This document shows, one piece after another, positions 16,780 through 26,692 of a stretch of DNA of 64,000 nucleotides. Both the position numbers and the translations under genes were made by a program. The stretch spans positions 74,285-138,284 of the forward strand of contig JACPYS010000042.1 of NCBI GenBank assembly GCA_016195915.1, in the 5' to 3' direction. The stretch's first letter is position 1. Each line of letters opens with the position of its first letter. The notes below the pieces were generated by a model. The model worked only from the letters and a program-made list of their open reading frames with translations. It did no database searches and was not told the origin of the DNA. Source of the stretch: Betaproteobacteria bacterium. GTDB lineage: Bacteria > Pseudomonadota > Gammaproteobacteria > Burkholderiales > SG8-39.

Positions 16780-17763
16780 ATGATCTGTCGCAGAGCATTT
16801 CTCGCCGCCACAGCAGCGCTTGCCATCGTCCCCGCACTCGCGGGGGCTCAAGGCCGCGCCGACGACTACCCGAGCAAACCGGTCACGATGGTTGTCGTCT
16901 TCCCGTCCGGCCAGGCCGGTGACGTGCTCGCGCGCATTCTCGGCGAAGCGCTCACCAAAATCTGGGGACAGAGTCTCATCGTGGACAACAAGGCCGGCGC
17001 CGCGGGCGCGATCGGAAGCGCCTACGTCGCGCGCGCCAAAGCCGATGGCTACACGCTGCTGCTCGGCTCGACCGGGCCGATGGCCGTCGCGCCGCACTTC
17101 AACAAGAACATCGGGTACGACCCGCGCAAGGACTTTTCGCCGATCATGACTGTGGCTGGCGTGGGGTACACACTGGTCGTCCCCGCCAATTCCCGGTTCA
17201 AGACCCTCCAGGACATGATCGCCGCGGCAAAATTCGCCCCCGGCAAGCTCAACTATGCGTCGGCGGGCACCGGCTCGACGCAGCACCTCATGATGGAGAT
17301 GCTCAAGCAGCGCGCGGGCATCGATCTCCTTCATGTGCCGTACAAGGGCCTGCAGCCCGCGTATATCGATTTGTTCGGCGGGTCGCTCGATGCATTCTTC
17401 GACACCCAACCCGGCGTGATGCCATTCCTTCAGGCGGGCAAGATCCGCGTGCTCGCGGTGTCGACCGCGCAGCGCGTGGCGACGCTGCCCGATGTTCCTA
17501 CCGTCGCCGAGAGCGGCTTTCCGGGGTTCGACGTCCTCGGTTGGTACGGCCTCGTCGCACCCAGGGGACTCGATCCTGCGATCGGCAACAAGCTCAATGC
17601 GGATCTGAAGAAAGCGCTGGCGACCGAATCGGTCAAGGGAAGCCTGTCCAAACTGGGGATGTTCGCCATCGGCAGCAGCCCGGATGATCTGGGACGTTTC
17701 ATCGACAGCGAAATGAACAAGTTCGGCGCGGTGATCAAGACAGGCAACATTTCCGTCGAATGA
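16780..17763 (+). CDS. tripartite tricarboxylate transporter substrate-binding protein (Bug/TctC)
   Basis: This 327-residue periplasmic solute receptor has a signal peptide ending near AGA-Q (residue 23), YPSKPVTMVVVFPSGQAGDVLAR at the mature N-terminus, and the family phrases ADGYTLLLGSTGP, YASAGTGSTQHL and HVPYKGLQPAYIDL. Bug proteins capture carboxylates for TctAB permeases; none is encoded here, as is usual for orphan Bugs. Being last in the PrpD/aconitase cluster, it probably binds the acid the cluster degrades. It converges on the MBL gene, with 14 bases between the stops. Confidence 0.93.
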   Translation: MICRRAFLAATAALAIVPALAGAQGRADDYPSKPVTMVVVFPSGQAGDVLARILGEALTKIWGQSLIVDNKAGAAGAIGSAYVARAKADGYTLLLGSTGPMAVAPHFNKNIGYDPRKDFSPIMTVAGVGYTLVVPANSRFKTLQDMIAAAKFAPGKLNYASAGTGSTQHLMMEMLKQRAGIDLLHVPYKGLQPAYIDLFGGSLDAFFDTQPGVMPFLQAGKIRVLAVSTAQRVATLPDVPTVAESGFPGFDVLGWYGLVAPRGLDPAIGNKLNADLKKALATESVKGSLSKLGMFAIGSSPDDLGRFIDSEMNKFGAVIKTGNISVE

Positions 17764-17777
17764 GACCCGGCCTTCTT

Positions 17778-18662
17778 CTATAACAATTTCGCCGCCACCG
17801 GTCCGGCCACCGGGATTTCCATGCGATCCGCGCCGAAGATCAGGTTGCCCTTGTAGATCTCGGACATCTCGCGCAGCACCCTCTCGCGAACGCCTGGCTG
17901 GTCGATCTGCTCCGTGACGTGCGAGATGACGAGTGTCTTCACGCCGGCCTTCTTCCCAAGTTGCGCGAGTTCCAGGTGTCCCATGCAGGATTCGGCGAAC
18001 TCCTCGCACAGCTGGGTACCGGAAATGTACTGGCACATGTGGACCAGCACGTCGCAATCCTGCGCGAGCCGCTCCATCGACGCGCATGGGCCGCTGTCGC
18101 CGGAGTAGACGAAGGAGCCCTCGGGTGAATCCAGGCGGAAACCGTAGGACACGAGCTGCGGTCCGAAATGGGCGACGCCTACGGCCTTGATCGTCCAGCC
18201 GCTGCCCGTGATGACGTCGTTCGGGCGCATTTCCGTGACGGCCGGAACGGGTTTCTTGCGCTCGCCGGTACCGCCGCGCGCATGGTAGAGCGAGATGCTG
18301 CACATGTGCTCGGTGCGGGCCACCAGGTCCGGCCAGTACGCGCCGCCTTCCTCGAACAATGCCCGGGTCACCTGCGCAATCGGCGGCGGGCCGTAGACCT
18401 TGAGTTCCGGAATCAGGCCTGCGCCCTGGTCCCAGCGTGTGAGCAGCAGGCGCGGATAGTCGCCCATGTGATCGTAGTGCAGGTGGCTGCAGAAGAAGTG
18501 CGTCACGCGCGTGGGCGGAATGCCCAGTTCGAGCAGGCGGTGGTGCGCGCCGAAGCCGTGATCGAACACGATCACGTCCTCGCCGATCTCCACCACGTAC
18601 CCGGAGCACATCCGGCTGAGCGAGGGGGTCGGTGTCCCGGTACCGAGCAGTCGGATTCTCAC
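17778..18662 (-). CDS. metallo-beta-lactamase-fold hydrolase, RNase Z-like
   Basis: This 294-residue protein without a signal peptide has the RNase Z/arylsulfatase-type MBL arrangement: LLGTGTPTPS at the start, the metal motif SHLHYDHMGD near residue 60, an aspartate in VYSGDSGPC near 160, and a late SHVTEQ histidine. The organisation suggests a hydrolase of small molecules (lactone, sulfate ester or phosphodiester) rather than tRNA processing. It probably shares a transcript with the Bug gene upstream at 18685-19659 (22-base gap). Confidence 0.85.
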   Translation of the reverse strand: MRIRLLGTGTPTPSLSRMCSGYVVEIGEDVIVFDHGFGAHHRLLELGIPPTRVTHFFCSHLHYDHMGDYPRLLLTRWDQGAGLIPELKVYGPPPIAQVTRALFEEGGAYWPDLVARTEHMCSISLYHARGGTGERKKPVPAVTEMRPNDVITGSGWTIKAVGVAHFGPQLVSYGFRLDSPEGSFVYSGDSGPCASMERLAQDCDVLVHMCQYISGTQLCEEFAESCMGHLELAQLGKKAGVKTLVISHVTEQIDQPGVRERVLREMSEIYKGNLIFGADRMEIPVAGPVAAKLL

Positions 18663-18684
18663 GATGCGTTTCCTTTGGCTGTTC

Positions 18685-19659
18685 TCACTCGGGCTTGATG
18701 CCGAGCTGCTTGAAGAGTTTCTGCCACTTGTCGAGGTCGATGCGCAGGAACTCGGTGAACTGGGCGGATTCGCTCGCGACCACCTCGGCGCCCTGCTGCG
18801 CGAAGCGCTCGCGCATTTCCGGCGTGTTCAGGATTGCGATCGTTTCCCGGGTCAGGAAGCTTGCGACCGTCGCAGGCGTTTTCGCGGGAGCGAAAATGCC
18901 GTGCCACCCATAGGCTTCGTACCCGGGAACGCCTGCCTCCTCCAGCGTCGGAATATCGGGCGCGCCGGGCGAGCGCTTGGACCCGGTGATGCCAAGGGCG
19001 ACGACCCGGCCGCCCTTTACGTGCGGCAGTCCCTGCGCAATGCCGGGCGCGTTCAGGGCGACTTGACCGCTGATGGTATCGGTGACGGCCTGCCCGCTCG
19101 ACTTGTACGGAATTTCCTCGATCGAGACGCCTGCCATGGACTTGAACAGTTCGACCGTAAGGTGGCTCGGCGTCCCGCGCCCCGAAGATGCGTACTGCAG
19201 CTTGGAGGACTTGGCGAGTGTGATGAATTCCTTCAGGTTCCTGACGTTGAGCCCGGCACCGATGAGAAAGATGTTGGGGGTCTTCGCAACCTGCGTCACC
19301 GCGTAGAAATCCGCGAATGGATCGTAGGGTGGTTGCGCGCGCAGCACCTTGACGAGCGTGAAGGCGTTCGAGCCGAGCATCAGCGTGTAACCGTCGGGTG
19401 CGGACTTGGCGACCGCTTCCGCGCCGATCGACCCGGCGGCACCGTCGCGGTTCTCCACCACCACCGTCTGGCCCCAGCGCTCGGTGAGCTTCTGCGCGAT
19501 GATCCGCGCGAAGACGTCCGAGGTGGTTCCGGGCGAGTAGCCCACTACGATGCGCACGGCCCTCTCGGGATATTTCGGGGAGGTGGATTGCGCGCATACG
19601 GATGATACGGCTCCCGCCGTCAGAAAGAACAGGACCAATGAGGGGACAAAGCGCTTCAT
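18685..19659 (-). CDS. Bug/TctC family periplasmic binding protein
   Basis: This 324-residue protein has a signal peptide (MKRFVPSLVLFFLTAGAVSSVCAQ). The mature part begins YPERAVRIVVGYSPGTTSDVFAR, and it carries APDGYTLMLGSNAF, YASSGRGTPSHL and EIPYKSSGQAV. The ATG at 19659 is chosen over an upstream in-frame start because GAGGTGAT lies 4-11 bases before it and the signal peptide starts there. It binds an unknown carboxylate and lies upstream of the MBL hydrolase on the same strand. Confidence 0.92.
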   Translation of the reverse strand: MKRFVPSLVLFFLTAGAVSSVCAQSTSPKYPERAVRIVVGYSPGTTSDVFARIIAQKLTERWGQTVVVENRDGAAGSIGAEAVAKSAPDGYTLMLGSNAFTLVKVLRAQPPYDPFADFYAVTQVAKTPNIFLIGAGLNVRNLKEFITLAKSSKLQYASSGRGTPSHLTVELFKSMAGVSIEEIPYKSSGQAVTDTISGQVALNAPGIAQGLPHVKGGRVVALGITGSKRSPGAPDIPTLEEAGVPGYEAYGWHGIFAPAKTPATVASFLTRETIAILNTPEMRERFAQQGAEVVASESAQFTEFLRIDLDKWQKLFKQLGIKPE

Positions 19660-19760
19660 CGGATCACCTCGGGAGTCATTCGACGATCCATCCATGGTTC
19701 AACGCATCCGCCCGCATGAGCGGTCCGGAGGTGACAACCGCAATCGCCGGCTCTTGCTGT

Positions 19761-21938
19761 CTACACCATCTGAAAGCCGTGGTTCTTCAGCGGGAACGAG
19801 CGGATGCGCCTGCCGGTCGCCGAAAAGATCGCGTTGAGCACGGCGGGCGCGGCCACACAGATGGTCGGCTCGCCCACACCGCCCCAGAAACCGCCGGAGG
19901 GCATGATGATCGACTCGACCTTCGGCATCTGCGCGATGCGCATGGAGTTGTACTGATGGAAGTTCTCCTGCTCCATGCGGCCATCCTTGACCGTGCATTC
20001 CTGCTCGAACAACGCGGACAGCCCGTAGACGAACGAGCCGGCAATCTGCCGCTCGATCTGGGCCGGATTCACGGCATAGCCCGGATCCGTCGCCGCGACG
20101 ATGCGGTGAATTTTCACCTTGCTTCCGCCGCTCACGGAAACTTCGGCGCAAGCCGCCACGTAGCTGCCGAATGCCATCATGTGAGCCAGTCCGCGGTGCA
20201 CCCCCCGCGCTGCGGGCTTCCCCCAGCCGCCCTTGTCGGCCACCGCGTTCAGCACCGCGAGATGCTTCGGATGCTGCGCCATCAGCTTGCGGCGGAATTC
20301 GAGCGCGTCCTGTCCGGCCGCCCGGGCAAGCTCGTCCATGAAGCACTCGAGGAAGATGGCGTTCTGATTGATGTTCACGCCGCGCCAGAAACCCGGCGGG
20401 ACGTGCGTGTTGCGCATTGCATGGTCGATCAGCAGGTTCGGGATCGAGTACCCGAACGCGTGCTCCCCCGAGGGCCAGAAACCCTGGAACGAGAGGGGAT
20501 CCTTGCCGTTCTGCAGGGCCTGCGGGAAGATCGTCGCGAGGATCGACTGCCCCGCGAGGCGAATGCGCAATCCGGTGAGGTTGCCGCTCGCATCGAGCGC
20601 GCCGGTGAGCTTTGCCTGCATGACCGGGTGGTACATGCCGTGCAGCATGTCTTCCTCACGCGTCCAGAGCAGCTTCACGGGCGTGCCGGGCATCTCCTTC
20701 GCGATCAGCACTGCCTGGCGCACGTAATCATGGATCGCGCCGCGCCGGCCGAACCCGCCGCCGAGGTGGAGCTTGTAGACCTCGCATTTTTCGATCGGCA
20801 GCCCCGAGGCGGCGGCCGTCGCAGCGAGCGCGCCTTCGCCGTTCTGCGTCGGGCACCAGACCTCGCAGCGATCGGCCGTGTAGCGCGCGGTGGCATTCAT
20901 CGGCTCCATCGTCACGTGGTTCTGGAACGGATAGGCGTAGACCGCTTCGAGTTTTTTTGCCGCGCCGGCGATGGCGGCCTTCACGTCACCCTTCTCGTTA
21001 TGCACGAACGCCTGCTCGGCGCCCAGGCCGTCCTTCAGCATTTCGGCAATCGACGCGCTCGACACCTTGGCATTCGCGCCGCCGTCCCACTCGATGTTGA
21101 CGGCATCGAGCGCGGTCTTGGCGTGCCACCAGGTATCGGCAATGACCGCGATCGCGGAGCCTTCTACGCGCACCACCTTCTTCACACCGGGCATGCGTTC
21201 CGCCTTCCCTGCGTCGAAACTCTTCACCTTGCCGCCGAACACCGGGCAATCCTTGATCGCCGCATTGAGCATGCCGGGCAGTCTGATGTCGGCACCATAG
21301 ACCTGCTTGCCGGTCAGTTTGTCGATGGTGTCCAGCCGCTTCATCGGCTTGCCGATGATCTTCCAGTCCTTCGGATCCTTGAGCGCCACGTCCTTCGGCG
21401 GCTCCAGCCTGGCCGCCGCCTCGGCCACCTTTCCGTAGGTCGTGGTGCGGCCCGAAGGCTTGTGCGTGATCACGCTGTTGGCAGCGCTGCACTCCGGAGC
21501 CGGAACCTTCCATTCGTTGGCCGCCGCCTGGACCAGCATCGTCCGCGCCGTTGCACCGCCCTTGCGCACATAGTCATGCGACTGCCGGATGCCGCGGCTT
21601 CCGACGGTCCCGTAGTCACCCCAGACGCGCTTACGCGCGACACTTTGCCCGGGGGTCGGATATTCGGTCGTCACCTTCGCCCAATCGCACTCGAGTTCCT
21701 CGGCCACCATCTGGGCAAGGCCCGTGAGCGTGCCCTGCCCCATTTCCGATCGCGCAATGCGAATGACGACTGTGTCGTCCGGGCGGATCACCACCCAGGC
21801 GTTGACTTCGGGAGATCCGTCAGCCGCGCGAACAACGCCGGGCCCGAACGGGATGTTCAGCCCGAGCGCCAGCCCGCCCCCTGCGGCGGCGGTGCTGATG
21901 ATGAACGAGCGGCGGGAAATTTTCGGTGCATGGCTCAT
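19761..21938 (-). CDS. molybdopterin-binding subunit of a xanthine-oxidase-family hydroxylase (IorB-like)
   Basis: This 725-residue large subunit resembles isoquinoline 1-oxidoreductase beta. It opens with a twin-arginine signal (SRRSFIIS at about 9-16), so it is exported folded with its partner. Molybdopterin-binding segments (SEMGQGTLTGLAQMVAEEL, LGGGFGRRGAIHDYVRQA) are present, and the catalytic glutamate lies in GGVGEPTICVAAP near the C-terminus. The two-subunit form has no FAD protein and usually passes electrons to periplasmic cytochromes; no cytochrome gene is adjacent. The substrate may be an N-heterocycle or aldehyde. It ends before the next minus-strand gene, with no clear terminator. 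Confidence 0.92.
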   Translation of the reverse strand: MSHAPKISRRSFIISTAAAGGGLALGLNIPFGPGVVRAADGSPEVNAWVVIRPDDTVVIRIARSEMGQGTLTGLAQMVAEELECDWAKVTTEYPTPGQSVARKRVWGDYGTVGSRGIRQSHDYVRKGGATARTMLVQAAANEWKVPAPECSAANSVITHKPSGRTTTYGKVAEAAARLEPPKDVALKDPKDWKIIGKPMKRLDTIDKLTGKQVYGADIRLPGMLNAAIKDCPVFGGKVKSFDAGKAERMPGVKKVVRVEGSAIAVIADTWWHAKTALDAVNIEWDGGANAKVSSASIAEMLKDGLGAEQAFVHNEKGDVKAAIAGAAKKLEAVYAYPFQNHVTMEPMNATARYTADRCEVWCPTQNGEGALAATAAASGLPIEKCEVYKLHLGGGFGRRGAIHDYVRQAVLIAKEMPGTPVKLLWTREEDMLHGMYHPVMQAKLTGALDASGNLTGLRIRLAGQSILATIFPQALQNGKDPLSFQGFWPSGEHAFGYSIPNLLIDHAMRNTHVPPGFWRGVNINQNAIFLECFMDELARAAGQDALEFRRKLMAQHPKHLAVLNAVADKGGWGKPAARGVHRGLAHMMAFGSYVAACAEVSVSGGSKVKIHRIVAATDPGYAVNPAQIERQIAGSFVYGLSALFEQECTVKDGRMEQENFHQYNSMRIAQMPKVESIIMPSGGFWGGVGEPTICVAAPAVLNAIFSATGRRIRSFPLKNHGFQMV

Positions 21939-21947
21939 GGCGCCCCC

Positions 21948-22397
21948 TTATGCCTTGGCCGCGGCGTGAATCGCCTCGCGGACCTGTTGGAAAGTGCCAC
22001 AGCGGCAGATGTTGGTAATCGCGGCGTCGATATCCGCGTCGGTCGGCTTCGGTTTGTCGTTCAGCAGCGCCGAAACCGCCATGATCATGCCGGACTGGCA
22101 ATAACCGCATTGCGGCACGTCGTGTTCGAGCCAGGCTTTCTGCACCTTGGTGAGCACGCCGTTCACGGCCAGGCCTTCGATGGTGGTGATCCGCTTGCCC
22201 ACTGCTGCGCCGGCCGTCATCACGCAGGAGCGCACCGGTGCGCCGTCGATGTGCACGGTGCAGGCGCCGCATTGCGCAATACCGCAGCCGTACTTCGTGC
22301 CGGTCAGTCCAACCTGCTCCCGGATCGCCCACAAAAGCGGGGTGTCCGGCTCGACGTCGACATTGAAGGACTTACCGTTGATGTTGAGTTGGATCAT
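21948..22397 (-). CDS. [2Fe-2S] subunit of a molybdenum hydroxylase (IorA-like)
   Basis: This 149-residue small subunit carries two [2Fe-2S] clusters: a plant-ferredoxin-type set ([16 protein letters not shown] plus a later RSCV) and the C-terminal CGYCQSGM and CRCGT set typical of the family. The ATG at 22397 is preferred to an in-frame start 33 bases upstream because GGGAG precedes it at good spacing. The gene ends 9 bases before the molybdopterin subunit, so they form a small-large operon. It has no export signal of its own and would travel with the Tat-bearing large subunit. Confidence 0.93.
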   Translation of the reverse strand: MIQLNINGKSFNVDVEPDTPLLWAIREQVGLTGTKYGCGIAQCGACTVHIDGAPVRSCVMTAGAAVGKRITTIEGLAVNGVLTKVQKAWLEHDVPQCGYCQSGMIMAVSALLNDKPKPTDADIDAAITNICRCGTFQQVREAIHAAAKA

Positions 22398-22600
22398 TTC
22401 GTCTGCTCCCGCGTTAATAATGGCGCGCAACCTATGAATCGAGATTATTCCGGGTACCGGAGCCGGTCAAGTCTTACTCAGCGGTTCGAAGTACCTTGTC
22501 CGAAGGGCGAGCGCCGAACACCGACATTCAAGGGAGATTCTGGGCGCCGGCGGTTCTGGGGCACAATCTGGCGTAGTGGTTCAAAAAAGGAGGAAAAATC

Positions 22601-24061
22601 ATGTTCGACAAAATTTTGATTGCGCGCCTGGGCCTGTCCTGCGCCGCGCTGGCGTTTTTTCCGGCTCCGGCCCTGGCCGACGATGCAGCTGGCGTGCTGA
22701 GGCGCGCAGCGGCTGCAATGGGCGAGCCCAAGACGATCCGCTATGTCACCGAGGGCGCGGGCTACACCTTCGGCCAGGCGTTCACGCCCGGCATGCCGTG
22801 GCCCAAGATCACTGTCCACAGCCAGATCCGCACCATCAACTACGACACGGCCTCGATGCGCGAGGAGATCACCTTGAGCCGCGCCGAGCCCAAAGGAGGC
22901 GGCGGCTATCCGCTCGCAGGGCAGCAGCGCAACGACCAGTTCGTGAGCGGCGCCTATGCGTGGAACGTCGCGGGAACGAACCCGGTGCCGGGTCCGCGTT
23001 TTGTTAACGACCGCGTGCACCAGCTCTGGGTGACGCCGCACGGCGTGATCCGTGCGGCGATGAGGAACAAGGCCATCGTTCAATTCCAGACCAAGGATGG
23101 CAAGTCGATCGCTGCAGTGAGCTTCACCGAACCCGGACGCTTCGCCGCCACGGCGTTCATCAACGAGGACTACCTGGTCGAGCGCGTCGAGTCTCGCCTG
23201 CCGGACGCGGTGCTGGGCGAAGTGACGGCTGTCATCAGCTTCGCGGAATACCGCGACGTGGGGGCGGGCGTGAAATTCCCCGCGCGAATTCGCCAGTCGC
23301 AGGGCGGCTTTCCCACGCTCGACGTCGTCGTCAAGGAGGTGAAACCCGACGCGCCGGCCGAAATCACGGTGCCTGATGCCGTGGCCAAGGCCACTGAGCG
23401 GGTGACGGCGGACAAGGTGGCCGAAAGCGTATGGTTCGTCGCGGGCGCCTCGCACAACAGCGTGGCCATAGAAATGAAGGATCACCTGGTCATGGTGGAG
23501 GCTCCGCTCAACGACGGACGCAGCGCTCCGGTGATCGCGGAGGTGAAAAAGCTGGCGCCCGGGAAACCGATCCGCTTCGTGATCAACTCGCACAGCCACT
23601 TCGACCATAGCGGCGGCGTGCGCACCGCCGTCGCCGAGGGCGCCACTATCGTCACGCAGGCGGGCAACAAGGCGTATTTCGAAAAGGCGTTTGCGACGAA
23701 GAACCGAATCAACCCGGACAGGCTGACCAAGTCGGGCAAGAAGGCGAAGATCAGGACAGTGGGCGACAAGCTCGAGATGACGGACGGCACGCGCACGCTC
23801 GAGGTGCATCGCATCAGGAACGGCGGGCACAACGACACCTTCCTGATGGTCTATCTGCCCAAAGAGAAGCTGCTGATCGAGGCTGACGCCTACACGCCGC
23901 TTCCGCCCAATGCGCCGCCGCCGGCGACGCCGAACGCGAACAACGTCAACCTGGTCGAGAACATCGAGCGCCTGAATCTGTCGGTCGATCGAATCCTGCC
24001 GCTGCACGGACGCGTGGTGCCGCTCAGCGACCTTTACGCGGCGGTGGGCCGCAAGCGCTGA
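22601..24061 (+). CDS. exported metallo-beta-lactamase-fold hydrolase
   Basis: This 486-residue protein has a signal peptide (cleavage probably after ALA near residue 26) and a long N-terminal beta-rich domain of about 250 residues resembling lipoprotein-carrier or outer-membrane-associated folds. A C-terminal MBL domain has the metal motif NSHSHFDHSGG near residue 330, a later GGHND histidine, and PLHGR near the end. It is likely periplasmic; the substrate is unknown. It is divergent from the molybdenum hydroxylase and preceded by AAAGGAGG, a strong ribosome site. It converges with the DUF4139 gene 6 bases away. Confidence 0.85.
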   Translation: MFDKILIARLGLSCAALAFFPAPALADDAAGVLRRAAAAMGEPKTIRYVTEGAGYTFGQAFTPGMPWPKITVHSQIRTINYDTASMREEITLSRAEPKGGGGYPLAGQQRNDQFVSGAYAWNVAGTNPVPGPRFVNDRVHQLWVTPHGVIRAAMRNKAIVQFQTKDGKSIAAVSFTEPGRFAATAFINEDYLVERVESRLPDAVLGEVTAVISFAEYRDVGAGVKFPARIRQSQGGFPTLDVVVKEVKPDAPAEITVPDAVAKATERVTADKVAESVWFVAGASHNSVAIEMKDHLVMVEAPLNDGRSAPVIAEVKKLAPGKPIRFVINSHSHFDHSGGVRTAVAEGATIVTQAGNKAYFEKAFATKNRINPDRLTKSGKKAKIRTVGDKLEMTDGTRTLEVHRIRNGGHNDTFLMVYLPKEKLLIEADAYTPLPPNAPPPATPNANNVNLVENIERLNLSVDRILPLHGRVVPLSDLYAAVGRKR

Positions 24062-24067
24062 CTGTGC

Positions 24068-25990
24068 TCAAGTGGCGCCGAGCGCCGCGATCATCCGCTC
24101 GGCATCCGCCTGCCGGGCGGCAATCTCGGCGCGCACGCGCAGCACCGTCGCTTCGTTATCGGCGAGTTGCTCTTCGCTGTCGCCCAATTGCTTGACATAA
24201 CGGCCGCGCAACTTGCCCTCGTCGCCGGCGTTGGACAGCGCCGCCATGTTCTTCTGGATCTGTTCCTGCGCCTTGCGGATGCCGGCGCGTTGTTTTTCGT
24301 GCTCGGCGATCGACTTCTCCAGGCCGGCAATTTCAGCCCACACATCGAGCAGCGCTTTCAGTCCGTCGTAGGCCTTCTGGTCGAGCATCTTGTGGGCAAA
24401 GTAGCGCTGCAACTTCATATGGGAGAGATCGGTCAGGCTTTCTTCGCGCGCCCGGGGTAAACGCTCCTGCGCGACAAACTCGCTGATCTTTCCCGCCGGC
24501 ACTTCGACCCGGAAGCGCTGCGCGTCGAGCGTCGTTTCCGCGGGCGCAGGCATGTCGAAGGTTTCGTAGCCGCCGCCGAGTCCCCGCTCGATCAGCACCA
24601 CCTTGGGCTGCGCGGTGCGATTGTCCAGGCGCTAGGTCGTGCGCCGGACGTCGTACACGCTCTGCAGCAGAAAACGGTCCTTGAGCTGCAACGACACCAG
24701 CCGGCTTTCCGTCTTGACCTCTTCGTTGACGTGCACGCCGAGTTCGACCGCATAGGCAATGACCGCCTCCGCTTCGCCCGCCGTAAAAGGCAACACCGCC
24801 TCGCCCACGTATTCGCCGTTCTCCAGGACCGTCACCGGCCCTCTCTCCAGCGTGAGTTTCGTCGTATTCCTGAAGCGCAGGGTCGCGACCGGATGCGCCG
24901 GCATCTTGCCGCCGTTGTAGATCAGGTCTTTCCTTCGCTCCAGCGCACTGCTCACGATCGGCACCATCGCCGATTTGCCGCGTTCCACCGATACCGGCAC
25001 GCTGACGTTGTACTGAAACAGCTCGCCCAGGGACCGGCCGCTCGCAGCGCTCTGCACCGAAGCCGCGATGGCCGCGACCGACGATCGGGTGCCGCTGGGT
25101 GTTCTCGGCGTGCGCGAGGCGGACAGGGTCGTGTATTCCGTGTCACCCAGCGAGTCCACCATGCCTCCCACTTCGGCCGCCGCGCCAAGCTCGACGGGTG
25201 CGGCTGCGACGCGTTTTTCCTCCTTCACCACGGGACGGACCGGCGTGTGCGGGGTGTAGAGGTCGTAGACGAATGATATCGGCATGCCGGCGGTGAGAGA
25301 AAGCGAGATGTCGGTCAGGTCTTCCTCAAGCCGGTTGTCGAAGATGCCCCAGCCCTGCAACAGCGTGCTGGACTCGTCCATCACCAGCCGATAGCTCACG
25401 CGCCAGGTCGGGGCCGGCGCGATGTAGCTGACCTCCAGGTCGTGCGCGCCTGGGCTGAGCCGGATATTGATGGAGCGGTGCGTTTCCTGGCCGAGCGCCG
25501 TTTGCAGGAAAAAACGCAGGTCGGCCGCGGAAGTTTCGTCGCGCAATTCCACGCCGGCTACTCTGCTGAGAGGCATCGTGGCCACCGTTTCCGTGCCCTG
25601 CCGGAGAATCGAAACCAGCGACCGCTCCAGCGGCTTGTCTTCGGTCTCGTCCAGGCCCAACAAGGTCCCCGTCTCCGCGCCACCGTCGCTGCCGAGCAGC
25701 TGCACGCTGCGCCCGCGCAATCCGGCCAGCAGATCGCGCAGGCTGCGCGTGTCCTTGAGCACCACCGAGCACCCGGCCAGTCGCTCGGCCTGGCTCTGCG
25801 GCGTTTCGTAATCCACACCGAGCACCTGGCCGCTGCCATGGTCGATTACCGTCAGGCTCTTGAGCAGATCATCCATTTCCTCGCGGCGGAAGCTCAGACG
25901 CATCGCCTCCCCCTCGAGCGTTCCACGCCGCCGGAAATAGCCGACGCCGTGCTTGTACAGGGTCATGTGGGAGATGGGAAGGTGGGCCAT
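24068..25990 (-). pseudogene. DUF4139 domain protein interrupted by an in-frame TAG
   Basis: The same frame runs from ATG 25990 to the stop at 24068, but codon 24634-24632 is TAG. The break falls inside RRTT-TAG-RLDNRTAQPKVV, where I would expect tyrosine (TAC or TAT) in the conserved YRLDNRT segment, so a single third-base change explains it. Both sides are coherent: the N-terminal part has MTLYKHGVGYFRRRG and long beta-rich DUF4139 sequence, and the C-terminal 177 residues end in a coiled coil. The start at 25990 has GAGGAG upstream. The function of DUF4139 proteins is unknown. The cause may be a real nonsense mutation or a base error. Confidence 0.82.
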
Positions 25991-26035
25991 TTCATTCTCC
26001 TCGTCCATTGTCAGACTGGTGCTTCAAGTTGCAGG

Positions 26036-26692
26036 TCATTTCACCAGCGGCGCAAGCTGCTTCCACACGGTCTCGAGTATCGCCGGCTGCGCGGCCGCAA
26101 CCGGATGGATGTTGTCCGGCTGGTACAACTCCCGCCGCTCGGCCATGCTCTCCAGCAGGAACGGCACCAGCGGCAGCTTGAACTCCTTCGCCAATTCCGC
26201 GTAGCTTCGCTCGAACTGTTGCGTGTAGTCCGGCCCGTAGTTGGGCGGCATCTTCATTCCCACCAATAGCACGCGCGCCTTTGCGCCGTGCGCTGCCCGG
26301 ATCATCTGCGCAAGGTTCTTTTTCATCGCACCGAGCGGCAGGCCGCGCAGGCCGTCGTTCGCACCGAGCGCGAGGATCACCACCTTGGGACGGTACTGTG
26401 CCAACGCACCGCCGATGCGCGACACGCCCCCGGCGGTGGTCTCGCCGCTGATCGAGGCGTTGGCGACGCTATAATCCAGCCGCCGTTCCTTCAGCCGCGC
26501 CTCGAGCAGGGTCACCCAGCCGCGGTCTTGCGCGATGCCGTAGGCAGCTGACAGGCTGTCGCCGAATACCAGGATGGTTCCCGCCGCGCAGGCCTGCGCG
26601 GAAAAACCGAGGCTTAAAACGAGCACAGCCAGCCGCAGTATGGATGCCAGAGTGTCCTCCAAAGTGAAAGCCGTGCTCGCCGCGCGAGGCAT
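26036..26692 (-). CDS. tesA: SGNH-family arylesterase/thioesterase I-like
   Basis: This exported serine hydrolase has the four SGNH blocks: FGDSLSAAYG (nucleophile serine), ISGETTAGG, LGANDGLRG and DNIHP (Asp and His). A signal peptide (LRLAVLVLSLGFSAQACA) precedes the mature domain. The start is uncertain. The ATG at 26692 is given; a TTG at 26662, or a CTG 5 bases after a GGAGG, would give a more normal signal peptide. Its 5' end overlaps that of the divergent ABC gene, the same head-to-head overlap as E. coli tesA/ybbA. It acts on esters or acyl-thioesters in the periplasm. Confidence 0.85.
   Translation of the reverse strand: MPRAASTAFTLEDTLASILRLAVLVLSLGFSAQACAAGTILVFGDSLSAAYGIAQDRGWVTLLEARLKERRLDYSVANASISGETTAGGVSRIGGALAQYRPKVVILALGANDGLRGLPLGAMKKNLAQMIRAAHGAKARVLLVGMKMPPNYGPDYTQQFERSYAELAKEFKLPLVPFLLESMAERRELYQPDNIHPVAAAQPAILETVWKQLAPLVK

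Noticed and set aside
19602-22619. Open plus-strand frame of about 1000 codons
   Set aside because: It is antisense to the Bug, molybdopterin and iron-sulfur genes, is Arg/His-rich and has no family features. High GC content makes such long antisense frames common.
24632-24634. TAG as a recoded amino acid (pyrrolysine or suppression)
   Set aside because: TAG is used as a normal stop elsewhere in the window (for example bkdB), and no downstream element or pyl gene is visible. Mutation or base error is simpler.
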